Origin: Dastarcus helophoroides | Taxonomy: Eukaryota; Arthropoda; Insecta; Coleoptera; Bothrideridae | Assembly (NCBI GenBank): GCA_028583605.1 | Contig: CM053327.1 | Coordinates: 46,240,059 to 46,304,058, forward strand | Direction of reading: 5' to 3' | DNA: 64,000 nt | In this document: in pieces, positions 33,201 through 48,200 of the stretch | Layout of the letters: each line of letters begins with the position of its first letter | Numbering within the stretch: the first letter of the stretch is position 1 | Translations under genes and position numbers: made by a program | Notes under the pieces: model-generated | The model's database searches: none | What the model was told of the DNA's origin: nothing | Seen by the model: only the letters and a program-made list of their open reading frames with translations

Positions 33201-36200
33201 TTTATCCCTTTTAAGATATAACCCTTAAATTGGCAAAAATGGCGCGATTTTGATTTTCGAGCGTCTCTCCCTTTTGTGGCAGTCACATTTTAAACTAAAT
33301 AATCGTAAAATATATCTGTTTTGATCAATTTTGTGACGCGGAATCGATATCAGCTAACGAAATCGGCCTAAAATTTACCGCTTTTGAGATACAACCTTAA
33401 AAGTGGCAAAAACTGCACTATTTTGATTTTCGAGTGCCTCTCTTTTTCACAGCAACCACATTTTGGATTAAATAATCGTGAAATATGTCTGTTTTGATTA
33501 ATTTTGAGCTGCAGAATCCGAATTCGCTAACGAAGTTTATCTATCGTTTTTCGTTTTGAAGCTGCAACCCCTAAAATGCTAAAAATAACATGAATTTACG
33601 TTCCAGTTGTCTCTCCCTTCAATAGCAATCGGCTTTTATATTAAATTATTGCAAATTATGTGCCATTGGATCAATTTTGAGCTATTTAATTGATATTTGT
33701 TAACTAAGTTGCTTAGCAACTTTTCGTTTTTAATTTACGAGTCCCCAAAATGGGACGAAAAAGGAATATTTTGCAAAAAAACTTCAAATGTTTCCTAGTT
33801 CTCGAAATTTATAACAAACTTTAGTGAACGAATGCACAATTATGGTAAAAACAATGCACTTTAAACTCAGTTTATTTGGGAATAACAACGGAGTGAATTT
33901 GATCAAAATTTGGAATTCTCATTTTTCACAGTTTCGATTTTCGCGTTTTTTCAAGCGTCTCTCCCCATCCTAGTAAACACGTTTTTTCATAAAAGCTGAC
34001 AAGATAGTCCTGGTTTGGGTAATATTGTAACGCGGAATCGGTATCTGATAACTAAATTGACCTACGATTTATCCCTTTTAAGATATAACCCTTAAATTGG
34101 CAAAAATGGCGCGATTTTGATTTTCGAGCGTCTCTCCCTTTTGTGGCAGTCACATTTTAAACTAAATAATCGTAAAATATATTTGTTTTGGTCAATTTTG
34201 TGGCGTGGAATCGATATCAGCTAACGATATCGGCCTAAAATTTACCGCTTTTGAGATACAACCTTAAAAGTGGCAAAAACTGCACTATTTTGATCTTCGA
34301 GTGTCTCTCTTTTTCATAGCAACCACATTTTGGACTAGATAATCGTGAAATATGTCTGCTTTGATCAATTTTGAGCTGCAGAATCCAAATTCGCTAACGA
34401 AGTTGATCTATCGTTTTTCGTTTTGAAGCTGCAACCCCTAAAATGCTAAAAATAACATGAATTTACGTTCCAGTTGCCTCTCCCTTCAATAGCAATCGGG
34501 TTTTATATTAAATTATTAAAAATTATGTGCCATTGGATTAATTTTAAGCTATTTAATTGATATTTGTTAACTAAGTTGCTTAGCAACTTTTCGTTTTTAA
34601 TTTACGAGTCCCCAAAATGGGACGAAAAAGGAATATTTTGCGAAAAAATTTCAAATGTTTCCTAGTTCTCGAAATTTATAACAAACTTTACTGAACGAAT
34701 GCACAATTATGGTAAAAACAATGCACTTTAGATTTAGCTTATTTGGGAATAACGCCGGAGTGAATTTGATCAAAATTTGGAATTTTCATTTTTCACAGTT
34801 TCGATTTTCGCGTTTTTTCAAGTGTCTCTCCCCATCCTAGTAAACACGTTTTTTCATAAAAACTGACAAGATAGTCCTGGTTTGGGTAATATTGTAACCT
34901 GGAATCGATATCTGATAACTAAATTGGCCTACGGTTTATCCCTTTTAAGATATAACTCTTAAATTGGCAAAAATGGCGCGATTTTAATTTTCTAGCGTCT
35001 CTCCCTTTTGTGGCAGTCACATTTTAAACTAAATAATCGTAAAATATATCTGTTTTGGTCAATTTTGTGACGCGGAATCGATATCAGCTAACGAAATCGG
35101 CCTAAAATTTACCGTTTTTGAAATACAACCTTAAAAGTGGCAAAAACTGCACTATTTTGATTTTCGAGTATCTCTCTTTTTCATAGCAACCACATTTTGG
35201 ATTAAATAATTGTGAAATATGTCTGCTTTGATCAATTTTAAGCTGCAGAATCCAAATTTGCTAACGAAGTTTATCTATCGTTTTTCGTTTTGAAGCTGCA
35301 ACCCCTAAAATGCTAAAAATAACATGAATTTACGTTCCAGTTGTCTCTCCCTTCAATAGCAATCGAGTTTTATATTAAATTATTGCAAATTATGTGCCAC
35401 TGGATCAATTTTAAGCTATTTAATTGATATTTGTTAACTAAGTTGCTTAGCAACTTTTCGTTTTTAATTTACGAGTCCCCAAAATGGGACGAAAAAGGAA
35501 TATTTTGCGAAAAAATTTCAAATCTTTCCTAATTTTTGAAATTTATAACAAACTTTAGTGAACGAATGCACAATTATGGTAAAAATAATGCACTTTAAAT
35601 TCAGCTTATTTGGGAATAACGCCGGAGTGAATTTGATCAAAATTTGGAATTTTCATTTTTCACAGTTTCGATTTTCGCGTTTTTTCAAGTGTCTCTCCCC
35701 ATCCTAGTAAACACGTTTTTTCATAAAAGCTGACAAGATAGTCCTGGTTTGGGTAATATTGTAACGCGGAATCGATATCTGGTAACTAAATTGGCCTATG
35801 GTTTATCCCTTTTGAGATATATCCCTTGAATTGGCAAAAATGGCGCGAGTTTGATTTTCGAGCGTCTCTCCCTTTTGTGGCAGTCACATTTTAAACTAAA
35901 TAATCGTAAAATATATCTGTTTTGATCAATTTTGTGACGCGGAATCGATATCAGCTAACGAAATCGGCCTAAAATTTACCGCTTTTGAGATACAACTTTA
36001 AAAGTGGCAAAAACTGCACTATTTTGGTTTCCAGTGTCTCTCTTTTTCATAGCAACCTCATTTTGGATTAAATAATCGTGAAATATGTCTGCTTTGTTCG
36101 ATTTTGAGCTAAAGAATCCAAATTCGCTAACGAAGTTTATCTATCGTTTTTCGTTTTGAAGCTGCAACCTCTAAAATGCTAAAAATAACATGAATTTACG

Positions 36201-39200
36201 TTCCAGTTATCTCTCCGTTCAATAGCAATCTGGTTTTACATTAAATTATTGCAAATAATGGGCCATTGGATCAATTTTGAGCTATTTAATTAATATTTGT
36301 TAACTAAGTTGCTTAGCAACTTTTCGTTTTTAATTTACGAGTCCCCAAAATGGGACGAAAAATCAATATTTATCGAAAAAACTTCAAATGTTTCCTAGTT
36401 CTCGAAATTTATAACAAACTTTAGTGAACGAATGCACAATTATGGTAAAAACAATGCACTTTAAACTCAGCTTAATTGGAAATAACGCCGGAGTGAATTT
36501 GATCAAAATTTGGAATTTTCATTTTTCACAGTTTCGATTTTCGCGTTTTTTCAAGTGTCTCTCCCCATCCTAGTAAACACGTTTTTTCATAAAAGCTGAC
36601 AAGATAGTCCTGGTTTGGGTAATATTGTAAGGCGGAATCGATATCTGATAACTAAATCGGCCTACAGTTTATCCCTTTTTAGATATATCCCTTGAATTGG
36701 CAAAAATGGCGCGAGTTTGATTTTCGAGCGTCTCTCCCTTTTGTGGCAGTCACATTTTAAACTAAATAATCGTAAAATATATCTGTTTTGATCAATTTTG
36801 TGACGCGGAATCGATATCAGCTAACGAAATCGGCCTAAAATTTACCGCTTTTGAGATACAACCTTAAAAGTGGCAAAAACTGCACTATTTTGATTTTCGA
36901 GTGTCTCTCTTTTTCATAGCAACCACATTTTGGATTAAATAATCGTGAAAGATGTCTAATTTGATCATCTTTGAGCTGCAGAATCCAAATTCGCTAACGA
37001 AGTTTATCTATCGTTTTTCGTTTTGAGGCTGCAACCCCTAAAATGCTAAAAATAACATGAATTTACGTTCCAATTGATTCTCCCTTCAATAGCAATCGGG
37101 TTTTATATTAAATTATTGCAAATTATGTGCCACTGGATTAATTTTGAGCTATTTAATTGATATTTGTTAACTAAGTTGCTTAGCAACTTTTCGTGTTTAA
37201 TTTACGAGTCCCCAAAATGGGACGAAGAAGGAATATTTTGCAAAAAAATGTCAAATGTTTCCTAGTTCTCGAAATTTATAACAAACTTTAGTGAACGAAT
37301 GCCCAATTATGGTAAAAACAGTGCACTTTGAATTCAGCTTTTTTGGGAATAACGACGGAGTGAATTTGATCAAAATTTGGAATTTTCATTTTTCACAGTT
37401 TCGATTTTCGCGTTTTTTCAAGTGTCTCTCCCCATCCTAGTAAACACGTTTTTTCATAAAAGCTGACATGATAGTCCTGGTTTGGGTAATATTGTAACGC
37501 GGAATCGATATCCGATAACTAAATTGGCCTACGGTTTATCCCTTTTAAGATATAACCCTTAAATTGGCAAAAATGGCGCGATTTTGATTTTCGAGCGTCT
37601 CTCCCTTTTGTGGCAGTCACATTTTAAACTAAATAATCGTAAAATATATCTGTTTTGGTCAATTTTGTGACGCGGAATCGATATCAGTTAACGAAATCGG
37701 CCTAAAATTTACCGCTTTTGAGATACAACCTTAAAAGTGGCAAAAACTGCACTATTTTGATATTCGAGTGTCTCTCTTTTTCATAGCAACCACATTTTGG
37801 ATTAAATAATCGTGAAATATGTCTGCTTTGATCAATTTTGAGCTGCAGAATCCAAATTCACTGACAAAGTTTATCTATCGTTTTTCGTTTTGAAGCTGCA
37901 ACCCCTAAAATGCTAAAAATAACATGAATTTACGTTCCAGTTGACTCTCCCTTCAATAGCAATCGGGTTTTATATTAAATTATTGCAAATTATGTGCCAT
38001 TGGATCAATTTTGAGCTATTTAATTAATATTTGTTAACTAAGTTGCTTAGCAACTTTTCGTTTTTAATTTACGAGTCCCCAAAATGGGACGAAAAAGGAA
38101 TATTTTGCAAAAGAACTTCAAATATTTCCTAGTTCTCGAAATTTATAACAAACTTTAGTGAACGAATGCACAATTATGGTAAAAACAATGCACTTTAAAT
38201 TCAGCTTATTTGGAAATAACGCCGGAGTGAATTTGATCAAAATTTGGAATTTTCATTTTTCACAGTTTCGATTTTCGCGTTTTTTCAAGTGTCTCTCCCC
38301 ATCCTAGTAAACACGTTTTTTCATAAAAGCTGACAAGATAGTCCTGGTTTGGGTAATATTGTAACGCGGAATCGATATCTGATAACTAAATTGGCCTACG
38401 GTTTATCCCTTTTAAGATATAACCCTTAAATTGGCAAAAATGGCGCGATTTTGATTTTCGGGCGTCTCTCCCTTTTGTGACAGTCACATTTTAAACTAAA
38501 TAACCGTAAAATGTATCTGTTTTGGTCAATTTTGTGACGCGGAATCGATATCAGCTAACGAAATCGGCCTAAAATTTACCGCTTTTGAGATACAACCTTA
38601 AAAGTGGCAAAAAATGCACTACTTTAATTTTCGAGTGTCTCTCTTTTTCATAGCAACGACATTTTGGATCAAATAATCGTAAAATATGTCTGCTTTGACC
38701 AATTCCAATTTTGAGCTGCAGAATCCAAATTCGCTAACGAAGTTTATCTATCGTTTTTCGTTTTGAAGCTGCAACCCCTAAAATGCTAAAAATAACATGA
38801 ATTGACGTTCCAGTTGACTCTCCTTTCAATAGCAATCGGGTTTTATATTATATTATTGCAAATTATGTGCCATTGGATCAATTTTCAGCTATTTAATTGA
38901 TATTTGTTAACTAGGTTGCTTAGCAACTTTTCGTTTTTAATTTACGAGTCCCCAAAATGGGACGAAAAAGGAATATTTTGCAAAAAAACTTCAAATGTTT
39001 CCTAGTTCTCGAAATTTATAACAAACTTTAATGAACGAATGCACGATTATGGTAAAAACAATGCACTTTAAATTTGGCTTATTTGGAAATAACGACGGAG
39101 TGAATTTGATCAAAATTTGGAATTCTCATTTTTCATAGTTTCGATTTTCGCGTTTTTTCAAGTGTCTCTCCCCATCCTAGTAAACTAGTTTTTGCATAAA

Positions 39201-42200
39201 AGCTGACAAGATAGTCCTGGTTTGGGTAATATTGTAACGCGGAATCGATATCTGATAACTAAATTGGCCTACGGCTTATCCCTTTTAAGATATAACCTTT
39301 AAATTGGCAAAAATGGCGCGATTTTGATTTTCGAGCGTCTCTCCCTTTTGTGGCAAACACATTTTAAACTAAATAATCGTAAAATATATCTGTTTTGGTC
39401 AATTTGGTGACGCGGAATCGATATCAGGTAACGAAATTGGCCTAAAATTTAACACTTTGGAGATGCAACCTTAAAAGTGGCAAAAACTGCACTATTTTGA
39501 TTTTCGTTTAACTATACATGAGCGAGGGGGAGGGCAAGCGCCCTACCCTGCCCGATTCTAGCTACGCCTATGTTAAATCTAATTCCACAAAGACAAGGGT
39601 CTCGCCAAGATCTACCCGACCGGAGCCTCCCAATGGCTTAGGCCGCCCCTGATGGCGTGTATTAATACGAATCCATTTTAATAATTTAAATACAAATCTT
39701 GTCCCCTGAAACCAAGACGTTTCAGGGGACAAGATTTGTATTTCAATTTTCGAAGATAACCAAGGACCAGTCCGTTTCAGCAAAATTATCGATTTTAATG
39801 CTTTTAGGTTCAACAAAAGCGATTGGGTTTTGGATCATTTTCAAACTTCCCCTCCAATGTCAACATATATGGTAGCGTTTACAATATGTCCATTTGGACG
39901 TTTGGAGAAAAATACCACGAATATGAAAACCAAAGTCGCCATACTAGCACCACGTGCAGAACTTTCAAAAGTTCAATATGCACTAGACATCGCATTGGAG
40001 GTGATTAAGTTTTTAGAAAAATACTTCAACTGTAAGTATCCATTGCCCAAATTGGATCTACTGGCGATACCAAATTTTGAAAAGGAAGCGATGGAAAATT
40101 GGGGTTTGATTTCGCTAAGGTGAGAATTAATCGAATGAGTGCTAGAGAACTTATAGGAACGTCTTGTAGGAAATCGTCGCTTTTATTTAGTAACAGTGAT
40201 AGCATTTTACTGAGGCCGTACATATTTCACATCATTAACCATCAACTGATTCTTCAATGGTTGGGTAACTTGGTTACTCCGGCGTGGTGGACCGATATGT
40301 GGCTTAAGGAGGCTTTTGCTAGCTACATATCAGCAGTTGTTGTTAAAGAGGTATAAGTCGTCAAATCATCGTTGGGGTAAAATAAAGTCCAGTTCAGCGC
40401 ATTGGGGGTAAAATTGATAAACAAATATTGTCCCTTGAAGCAAGAAAAATTAAAAAATACAACAACAGCTGCTCTAACGCGTTTCGATAGCCAAGAGAAG
40501 TACTAATAGTAGTACTAGTAGTCGTAGATACTAGTTTTTTCCGAAGATAATAGGGACAATATTCGTGTATCAATTTTTGAAGATAACCAAGGACAAGTCC
40601 GTTCCACAAAAAAAACATTAATAGGATCTAAAAGGTGTATTTTAGCTGAGACGTCAATGGAGAACAGAGCAAAATTTTCCATTACTGAATTTACATCGTG
40701 CCTTATACTTGGATAGCTTGAAGTCTGCCCGGAGTATTAAACGCGAAATTGACGATAACGGCCAAATTGAACAAATAATGGACGCAGTTGTTTACAGCAA
40801 AGGAAGTACATTGTTACGAATGTTAAGTTTCATAATGACACCAAACGTCTTTAAACTGGGTATAAGGAGATATATAAATGGCGAGTAAGTAGACCTATTT
40901 ATTACCTGAGTGGTTCCCTAACTATTCAACTAAAATAACATACATTGATAACAATTTTCACGATTTTCGTCAAAGCAAAATGGTTATTGTTAACTCAAAC
41001 TATATTTCCTAAAGCTACACTTTTCGTCTTACCTATTTCGAAGCTGGAGGGTGAGGGATGATATATTTTTTATCATAACTCACTATTCGGGATGAAATTA
41101 AAAATAAAACGGATTTATAATATAGAAATCATTCAAGACTTGCTAGTCAGCTTGACCATGGCGCCCTCCTTTTAAATATGAAAAATTGGTTGGGAAAATT
41201 CCCCCACCCAGAATGTTAGCCCTACAACTGTCCCAAACAAGTCGTGTTTGTAGCTCTCGGCTTGGAATTCCGAAAACAACTCAAAATTATCAAAAATTTC
41301 GAAATTTTTGTTAGTCAAAAGTTTGGGAAAAAAGTTGAAAAGTCACAAATCTTAAAAAAGTCAAAGTTTTTAGGAAAAAAGTCAAAAAAATTGACCCTCT
41401 GGAAAGAGTTCAATTTTCGAAATAATTCAAAAACTTTAAAGTGTAACGAACTTGTGCAAAATAATCAAAAATTTTAACAGAAGTCGATTAAACGAAAAAT
41501 GATATTTTTAGATAAAGGCGAAGTTTTAAAGAAATATACTTTCAAAAAGTTATTATTTTAAAATATGAAGAAATTTCGAAAATTTTCGAAATTTTTGTTG
41601 AAAATTAGGATTTAAAAAAGCAAACTATTAAAATGTCAACATTTTCAAGGATTTTGATAAAATGAACAAATTTTCAAAAAAACATTTAGAAACGTTAAAA
41701 ATTTGAAAAATAATCAGAATTTCAACAATAATTACAATTTTTAAACTGAAGCATGTTCAGTTAAATGTTCAAAAAAGCAGAAATTTTGGAATAGCCTGAA
41801 TATTGAAGAAAAATGAAAATTTTTAATAAATTCTAAACTTTCAAATAAACTGGAAAAGAAAAGTAAAAGTGTTGAGAAGCAGAAAACTTTTTTAAAATTA
41901 AAAAAACAAATGTATCATTTTTTTAGAGTCAACATTTTTGATTGAATATTTTTAGAAGGATTGAAATTTTGAAAAAAATGATGAAATTTTCAAAAAACTC
42001 AAAATCTAAAGAAAAGTCGCCCCTTTAAAATAAGTTGAACTTTATAAAAAAACTGAGAATCTTAAAAAGCAGCGAAAGTATCAAAAAATCGAAATTTTGT
42101 AAAATATCAGAAAGGTTGATATTTTAAGAAAATGTCGCGATTTAAACAACTCGAAATATTCAAATAAAGTCAAAATCTTAAAGAAATGTTTAATAACAAT

Positions 42201-45200
42201 CAAAAGTTTTTAAAAAAGGTAGAACTTTTTGAAAAAGTCGAAATTTAAAGAGATTAAATTTTAAAAAAGTAAAAATTTTTGTAGCAGAATTTTGATTAAA
42301 ACGTCGAATAATTTAAAAAATCAAGGTTTTCAAAAGTTGTCTAAATTTTGGAAAATAGAAATTAAATTTTCAAAAGCCAAAATTTAAAAAAAAGAGATTT
42401 AAAAAATAAGTCGAAAATCTGAAAGTCGAAAGTCTGGATTCCGGATTCGTTGTGGGTTGCCTAAAGTTTAGGCCAACACTTAGGCCACCCTTTCCGGGCC
42501 CATTGTGCTATCCCCGTGATTGAGGTATCCTTGCCAGCCACCCAACCTTGTTGAGAAACTGAAGAACGTCCCTCGGATGCTTGGATGTGAGATCTATGGA
42601 TGCGCCTCTCTCAAACTGGCCACACTAGGCCAGAAGTCCCCCAGCGTGGATCCTCTGATTGATGCTAGTGCCGGTCAGTGACACATCACGTGCTCGACAC
42701 TCTCATCTTCTTCTAAGCACCCTCTGCAGCTCGGGTCGTTTATGATTCCCATCCTGTGGAGGTGTTTGTTTAATCGACAGTGACCTGTCCATATCCCTAC
42801 AAGTTTCCTGAGATTATTCCTTGAGAGTTGTAGGCATAGTTTTGCCCTTTCCCTGCACGGCATTCTAATGAATGCCTGAGTTTGTCGGCATGTTGTTTGA
42901 TGGAACGGACTGGTCCTTGGTTATCTTCAAAAATTGAAACACAGAACTTGTCCCCTGAAACCAAGAAAAATTAAAAAACACAACAAAGGTTGCTCTAACG
43001 CGTTTCGACAGCCAAGCTGTCATCTTCAGAGAGAAACTGAAGATGACAGCTTGGCTGTCGAAACGCGTTAGAGCAACCTTTGTTGTGTTTTTTAATTTTT
43101 CTTGGTTTCAGGGGGCATGTTGTTATTGATGCCCATAAGGCTTTGTGTTTACGATAAGTTTCTTCGTTAAGTAGGGATCTTACGGTTGATCTTGCCAGGT
43201 TCTGGTCCAACGAATTGTCCCTCCGAACCCTTCCACGCCAGTTTGTCAGCGCGTTTGTTTCCCTCGAAAGTATTAAAAAACCTAAATGTTGACGAGAAGT
43301 CGAAATTTTCTGAATAAAGTCTAAATTTTGAAATAAAATCGAACTTTTGAAAAAATACAATATTTCAAAGAATTGGACATTTTAAAAAAATGTCGGTCTC
43401 AAGCTTTCCAAAAAATCTAGAATTTTGAAGCGCGAAGGATTAAAAAGAATTGAAATCATTAGAAAAATCGAAATTTTCAAAGTTGAAATTTTCAAAATGA
43501 TTTTGAAAAAGGTCGTAATTGTGGATACTTGAAAATTATGTGAAAAAATTTGAAAGCGAAATATTTGAAAAAGTCGAAATTTTAATAATAAATTCAAAAC
43601 TTGGAAATAAAATCGGATATACACAAATTCATTAAAAAATACTGGACATTTCGATGTTTTCAGCAAAGTTGAAATTTTAAGAACTGGAAATTAAAAACAT
43701 TGAAATGTTTAAAAAGTCAAATTTTTTAAAATGGTGAAAATTGAAATTTTGAGTTAGAGTGGAAGTTTTCGAAATAGGCGAAATTTTGAAAAAAGTATGA
43801 CATTTTCGTAAAAGTCGAAATTTTGCAAAGAGTCGAAATTGTAAGTCAAAACTTTTAAAAAAGGCGAAATTGTAGAGAAACAAACTGAATTTAAAAACGC
43901 ATAAATTTCAAAAAAAGCGATATTCAATGAGTCGATTTATTTAAGCAAATTAAATAAATTAGTGAAATGGTGAATGCGATTGAGGGATATATCAATTAAT
44001 TCCTAAATAAATTTTAATCGTCGAAAAACTAAAATTTTTTGAACTTACTTCACTAGTCGATGATACGTCAAAAAAATATCGGTGAAGTAAGTTCAAAACG
44101 GTATCGACGGTATATTGATACCGTTGATACATCGGAACGAAAGTATCGATACAAAAATATCAAACATCGAAACGAAAATATCAATGTTTTTGAAACATCG
44201 ATGTGATATCCCTACTTTCAGCTCTTGCTAGCATTTCAATCGAAAATCACGCAGCTCATTCGTTAAATTATTATGATTTTAATTAATGATTTTAGTTTTA
44301 GAAAAAGCCGTAAGCATCATTTATGAATCCCTGATTCTTTAAAGACATTAATGCACCAGAATTTATCATGATTAACAATTTTTTATCTTTGTGTATATTA
44401 ATTTTTTTAAATTCCAATAAACAATTTTCAAACTTTAAATTTATTTATTTATTACTTCACTAGTCGATGATACATCAAAAAAATATCGGCGAAGTAAGTT
44501 CAAAACGGTATCGACGGTACAGTAATACCGTCAAGCATCATCATTAAAACCAATTGTATTTCTCGTCAAGCATCATCATTAAAACCAATTCCACAAAGAT
44601 AAGGGCCTCGTAAAGATCTATCCGCTCGGAGCCTCGCCATTTCTAAGGACACCTCTGGGGATGATATATTTTTTATCATAACTCACTGTTCGGGCTGAAA
44701 TTAAAAATTAAACGGATTTATAATGTAGAAATCAATTACTTAGACTGCTAGTCAGCTTGACCATGGCGCCCTCCCTTTAAATATGAAAAATTGGTTGGGA
44801 AAATAGAACTATTTTTCTAAATTCCCTCACCCAGAATGTTAGCCCTACAACTGCACCAAACAAGTCGTATTTGTAGCTCCCGGCTTGGATAGATCCATTA
44901 TTAATACTATCTATAAGCAAAGGAGCACAGGACCCCGGGTTTTTGGGTGGTTTTCCCGGGGGCTCGGTCAAATTACTAGTAGGCAAAAGAAAAGCAAGGC
45001 GCTCCATACGCGTGAAGAGGGTGTTTTCAGGGCAGATATGTAAAGTCTGCAAAAAAAAAGAGAGAAGCAGACATGGTCTGAGTCTCTCAAGAGGCAAAGA
45101 AGCAAACAGAAACAACAAGGGGAGACAAAGTTCTTAATAGAAAGAACAGAGCGACGAAGGGGTAAAAGGAAGGAATTCCTGACCCTTCAGGAAGATTGGA

Positions 45201-48200
45201 AGATAAAAATAAAGAGCAGCACAGGATTTACTTCTTCCGGGATTGGACCGTGTCAAAGAACTACTAAAAGTGTAACGTGAACACTTTTAGTAGTTCTTTG
45301 ACACGGTCCAGTTCCGGAAGAAGTAAATCTTGTACTGACTGGCTGGCCGTGGAAACCTTCGTTATCACCATTTATAAGCTATTGACGTTCATTGTTGATC
45401 CTGTTTCAGTTATGTAATAATTGTATGTTTTCCACGAAAAGTTCCAACCGTTTGTCATTTCAGGGCGTACAATTCCGTAAACGAAATTGTCTTCTGGGAG
45501 TATTTGACAGCGGCTGCCAATGATACCCAATTTCCCACCAATCTCACTCTTGCTACTGTTACAAAATCTTGGACGGAATTGGTTGGATATCCATGTATAA
45601 CGGTAACACAAGATGTCAACGACGTGATTGTGACGCAAGAGCGTTTTACTAGATCCAATATCACCAACGTAGCTCAAATTTGGAATATCCCCCTTTCATT
45701 TACAACTAAAACCAATGACGTATTCCAAAAAATATGGCTTACTACCAAAGAGGCCAAATTCCAGAACGTATCAAAGAATAACAGTTGGATCCTGTTCAAC
45801 ATTAATCAATCCGGTAAATTAGAAAATATTCGTCCATCTGTTTCGAAATCACATATTAACGGATTGTAGGGTTTTACAGGGTGAACTACGATGTCAACAA
45901 CTGGAAGTTTCTAAGGAAGCAACTCGAGAAAAACTTCAGGAAAATACCAATGGCTAATAGAGCTCAAATTATGGATGATAGTTTCGAATTGGCGCGTTTT
46001 GGTAAAATAAATTACTCGATACCGTTTGGTCTTACGACTTATCTACGAAAAAACGAAACTCGCTACTTACCGTGGGCGTCGGCGTTAAAAAATCTAAAAT
46101 ATATTAGAATTATAATGGATAATTACGAGTATTCGGGAGTTTATGATAAATATTTAACTTATCTGATTGCTGAGAGATTTAATATTTTGACAACTAGAGG
46201 AAGATCCGATGAGAGCTTAAGTAACAAACTACTGAGGTTAGAGATGATCGAGCTCGCTTGCAAACTGCATTATGAGCCTTGTACACAATGGGCCGTGGCA
46301 CAATTCCAAAATTGGGTAAAGCAGCAATCTCCGGATCAAGATAACCCGTAAGATTTAATAAAATGTTGCAAAATTCGCAGCTTGTAGTCTTGTTTGTAGT
46401 AGATCGTTCGTCATAATTTTGATTACATCGTAATTTTAATTACGCTTTTGGTGCTTTTTAAAGATCAATGTGGCGTCAACAGTAATTAATAGACGCTTTG
46501 GTGGTTTTATTTTCATCCTGCTAAGCACATAAAATCTCCTTCACGTCATTGAACCATCATAAAATTAGTAAAACTCATACTGATTTTTGATTCATGATTC
46601 ATTTTTTTGTTGGTAGAAGGGACTGGTCCTTGATTATCTTCAAACATTCATCACATCTATGAATTGAAATACAAATCTTGTCCCCTGAAATCAAAAACGG
46701 ACTGGTCCTTGGTTATCTTCAAAAATTCATCATACTTAGGATAGTTTCTCTTCCATGCGAATAAATCTTTCGCCTTTTCAGGAATCCAGATGAACTGAAA
46801 TACAAATCTTGTCCCCTGAAATCAAAAAAGATTAAAAAAACACAACAGAGGTTGCTCTAACGCGTTTCGATGGCCAAGCTATCGAAGTACCTCTCTGAAG
46901 ATGATAGCATGGCTATTGGAACGCGTTAGAGCCCCCTCTGTTGTGTTTTTTTAATCTTTTTTGGTTTCAGGGAACAAGATTTGTATTTCAATTCATCTGG
47001 ATTCCTGAAAAGGCGAAAGATTTATTCGCATGGAAGAGAAACTATCCTAAGTGTGATGAATTTCTGAAGATAACCAAGGAACAGTCCGTTTTTGGTTTCA
47101 GGGGACAATATTTGTATTTCAATTCATCTGGATTCCTGAAAAGGCGAAAGATTTATTCGCATGGAAGAGAAACTATCCTAAGTATGATGAATTTCTGAAG
47201 ATAACCAAGGAGCAGTCCGTTTTTGGTTTCAGGGGATAAGATTTGTATTTCAATTCATCATTCAACATAAGTGTGATGAATGTTGAATCAAAAATAAGTA
47301 TGAGGAAGTAAGAGTTGACTTAAATGTAGCTGAATTAATATTCTGTTGTAAATCTCTGTACCTATCATTTCACCTTCGCTCATCATCATATTTTAGGATA
47401 AGTAAAGACTACAGATACATTGTCCAATGTAAAGGAATACATAAAGGGGGTCGAAGCGACTGGAACTTTCTTTGGCAGCGAACACTTTCCCCAACAGTTT
47501 CCCCCAAAGATCTTAAAATTATGTACTTAAGTCTTGGTTGTACCCACGATCCTTGGCTGCTGAATAGGTGAAGTGTACATTTTATTATCCAATACTTTAT
47601 TAAACTAAATTGATTGAAACAACAACAGATATTCAAAATTTCAAGATGTTTCTAATCGTTTAATATCTGCTGTTGTTTTAATCGTTAATACAGCTTAATA
47701 GTTGTAAATATTGAAGAATTCCACGTAATAAGGGTTAAAAATGTCAATTATTATTCAATACATTTTTTATTTACACATTTCAGGTATTTACACTTATCAA
47801 TGAGCGGCAACATTTCCCTGGAAAACGTACCTCTGGTTTGGAAATCGATTAATCATCCCGTGGGCTTGAGAATAGGTTTTCCATTTCTTCGTTTAAACTG
47901 GAATCGCATTTATAAGTTGTACAGAGATATGTTTGGCATCTATTCTGTTATAATAAGCGAATTTTTGTCCTCACTCTCTACAGAAATAGACCTGGAAGAT
48001 GTAAGTTAATTACGAAAAGAGAAACATCATTAGACGTCAAAAATTGAAACACAGAACTTATCCCCTGAAACCAAGAAAGATTAAAAAACACAACAAAGGT
48101 TGCTGGCTAACGCGTTTCGACAGCCAAGCTGTCATCTTCAGAGAGAGTTTCTCAGAGTTTCTCTCTGAAGATGATAGCTTGGCTGTCGAAACGCGTTAGC

